NCBI GenBank assembly: GCA_902633885.1
Contig: CACPIK010000021.1
Coordinates: forward strand, 1-10,634
Reading direction: 5' to 3'
Source of the DNA: an uncultured Pelagibacteraceae bacterium
GTDB lineage: Bacteria > Pseudomonadota > Alphaproteobacteria > Pelagibacterales > Pelagibacteraceae
DNA: 10,634 nucleotides
Of the stretch, positions 7,151 through 10,634 are shown one piece after another (the first letter of the stretch is position 1; the number at the start of each line of letters is the position of its first letter). The notes under the pieces were generated by a model. The model worked only from the letters and a program-made list of their open reading frames with translations. It made no database searches and had not been told where the DNA came from. A program made the position numbers and the translations under genes.

Positions 7151-10634
<3,484 letters not shown>

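Overview
This window looks like a piece of a streamlined, very AT-rich alphaproteobacterial genome, most likely of the SAR11 / Pelagibacterales type. Four things suggest this. Base composition is strongly A/T (roughly 30% G+C by eye). Proteins are rich in Lys, Ile and Asn. Nearly every base is coding, with gaps of 0 to 54 bases. PheS carries the C-terminal tail ([16 protein letters not shown]) and the glycosyltransferase the ARSRAPAW / VSAS-EPE-FGR pattern that I associate with alphaproteobacteria. The placement is inference from sequence style, not from a database match. There is no tRNA, rRNA, CRISPR array, insertion sequence or long repeat, and no stretch over 300 bases without a gene.

Layout. 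From the left edge to 6347 all genes are on the minus strand and read as one probable operon, in transcription order: a GT4 glycosyltransferase (5196-6347), thrS (3275-5191), infC (2730-3275), rpmI (2469-2675), rplT (2111-2467), pheS (1000-2067) and the first 334 codons of pheT (1-1003). Five of the six junctions are 54 bases or less with no terminator. Three are overlapping or abutting (thrS/infC by 1 base, pheS/pheT by 4, rpmI/rplT separated by 1). A short divergent region (6348-6388) separates this operon from a plus-strand alpha/beta hydrolase (6389-7150). The hydrolase runs tail-to-tail into gltB, the large subunit of glutamate synthase (7143 to beyond the right edge), and the two coding regions overlap by 8 bases.

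Function. The minus-strand operon is mainly translation apparatus: threonyl- and phenylalanyl-tRNA charging, initiation factor 3 and two 50S proteins. This is the classic thrS-infC-rpmI-rplT-pheST order known from enteric bacteria, here headed by an envelope-type glycosyltransferase. gltB belongs to ammonia assimilation. The hydrolase is a serine esterase with a readable Ser-Asp-His triad and resemblance to the ABHD10 family.

Part 2 in brief. I do not see an undescribed multi-gene system; this is largely a housekeeping region. The observations most worth checking are: a probable one-base frameshift at the extreme 3' end of the glycosyltransferase, where the other frame restores a family-like C-terminus and a stop codon directly abutting thrS; a palindrome with overlapping opposite-strand -10 boxes in the 41-base divergent region; a candidate internal promoter that would make rpmI almost leaderless; an obligatory GTG start in infC; and a candidate terminator for the hydrolase lying antisense inside the gltB 3' end.
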